Source of the DNA: an uncultured Porphyromonadaceae bacterium
Lineage (GTDB): Bacteria; Bacteroidota; Bacteroidia; Bacteroidales; Muribaculaceae
Assembly: GCA_947178685.1 (NCBI GenBank)
Contig: CAMWZE010000102.1
Location: 1-6,223 of the forward strand
Length of the DNA stretch: 6,223 bases
Reading direction: 5' to 3'
The translations under genes were made by a program, and so were the position numbers. Below the pieces are notes generated by a model. It was given only the letters and a program-made list of their open reading frames with translations. It did not search any database and was not told where the DNA came from. Below are positions 6,170-6,223 of this stretch, piece after piece. Each line of letters starts with the position of its first letter. The stretch's first letter is position 1.

Positions 6170-6223
6170 TGATCCGGTTGGGATTCGAACCCAAGACCCA
6201 CAGCTTAGAAGGCTGTTGCTCTA
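6170..6223 (-). tRNA. tRNA-Arg, anticodon UCU, 5' end outside the window
   Basis: The minus strand gives the 3' 54 nt of a tRNA. The anticodon stem-loop is CAGC-CTTCTAA-GCTG, so the anticodon is TCT (UCU), which reads AGA/AGG arginine codons. The T arm is TTGGG-TTCGAAT-CCCAA. The acceptor strand is CCGGATC with discriminator A, and CCA is not encoded (the next bases are CAA). The preceding AGAGC is the 3' half of the D arm. About 20 nt of the 5' end lie beyond the window. Mobile-element sequence follows within about 45 bp of its 3' end, which fits use as an integration site. Confidence 0.93.

Noticed and set aside
1..6223. CRISPR array, defence system or toxin-antitoxin pair
   Set aside because: No regularly spaced repeats and no recognisable nuclease, helicase, toxin or antitoxin genes are present.

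Overview
The window looks like a Bacteroidales chromosome, most likely a gut lineage of the Muribaculaceae/Bacteroidaceae kind. The evidence is the Bacteroidetes-type promoter element TAnnTTTG in front of three genes, start regions that mostly lack a Shine-Dalgarno sequence, a Bacteroidetes-style ATP-dependent PEP carboxykinase, and exported glycan-degrading enzymes. The family placement is an inference.

Layout. Positions 1-580 (minus) hold the first 193 codons of pckA, which runs off the left edge. It is preceded by a promoter at 768-775 and a long leader of about 180 nt that contains a 42-codon open frame. Positions 800-1040 carry no certain gene, only a 24-codon candidate ORF on the minus strand with a good ribosome binding site. 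Positions 1041-2296 (plus) are a phage portal protein remnant, frameshifted near 1650 and apparently short at its C-terminus. Positions 2347-3510 (plus) encode an exported GH33 exo-sialidase with its own promoter. Positions 3511-3994 are intergenic, ending in the promoter and leader of the next gene. Positions 3995-5635 (plus) encode an exported GH32 fructan hydrolase. Positions 5636-5859 hold a 163-bp imperfect inverted repeat. Positions 5860 to about 6129 (minus) are the C-terminal scrap of what looks like a polyvalent-protein kinase domain carried by phages and integrative elements. A bidirectional hairpin follows, and the window ends inside a tRNA-Arg(UCU) gene on the minus strand (6170-6223).

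How it fits together. Both glycoside hydrolases carry signal peptides and intact catalytic residues. One would release sialic acid from host or dietary glycans and the other fructose from fructans. Each has its own recognisable promoter, and no SusC/SusD pair or sugar transporter is visible, so this is not a canonical polysaccharide utilisation locus within the window. The two enzymes lie between two decayed mobile-element genes, next to a tRNA-Arg gene of the kind integrases use as attachment sites. A near-perfect 15-bp direct repeat (995-1009 and 5804-5818) brackets the portal remnant and both enzymes. My working reading is a decayed prophage or integrative element at tRNA-Arg whose remaining live content is two carbohydrate-active enzymes. 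This is inference; no integrase or second tRNA-derived attachment repeat is visible here.
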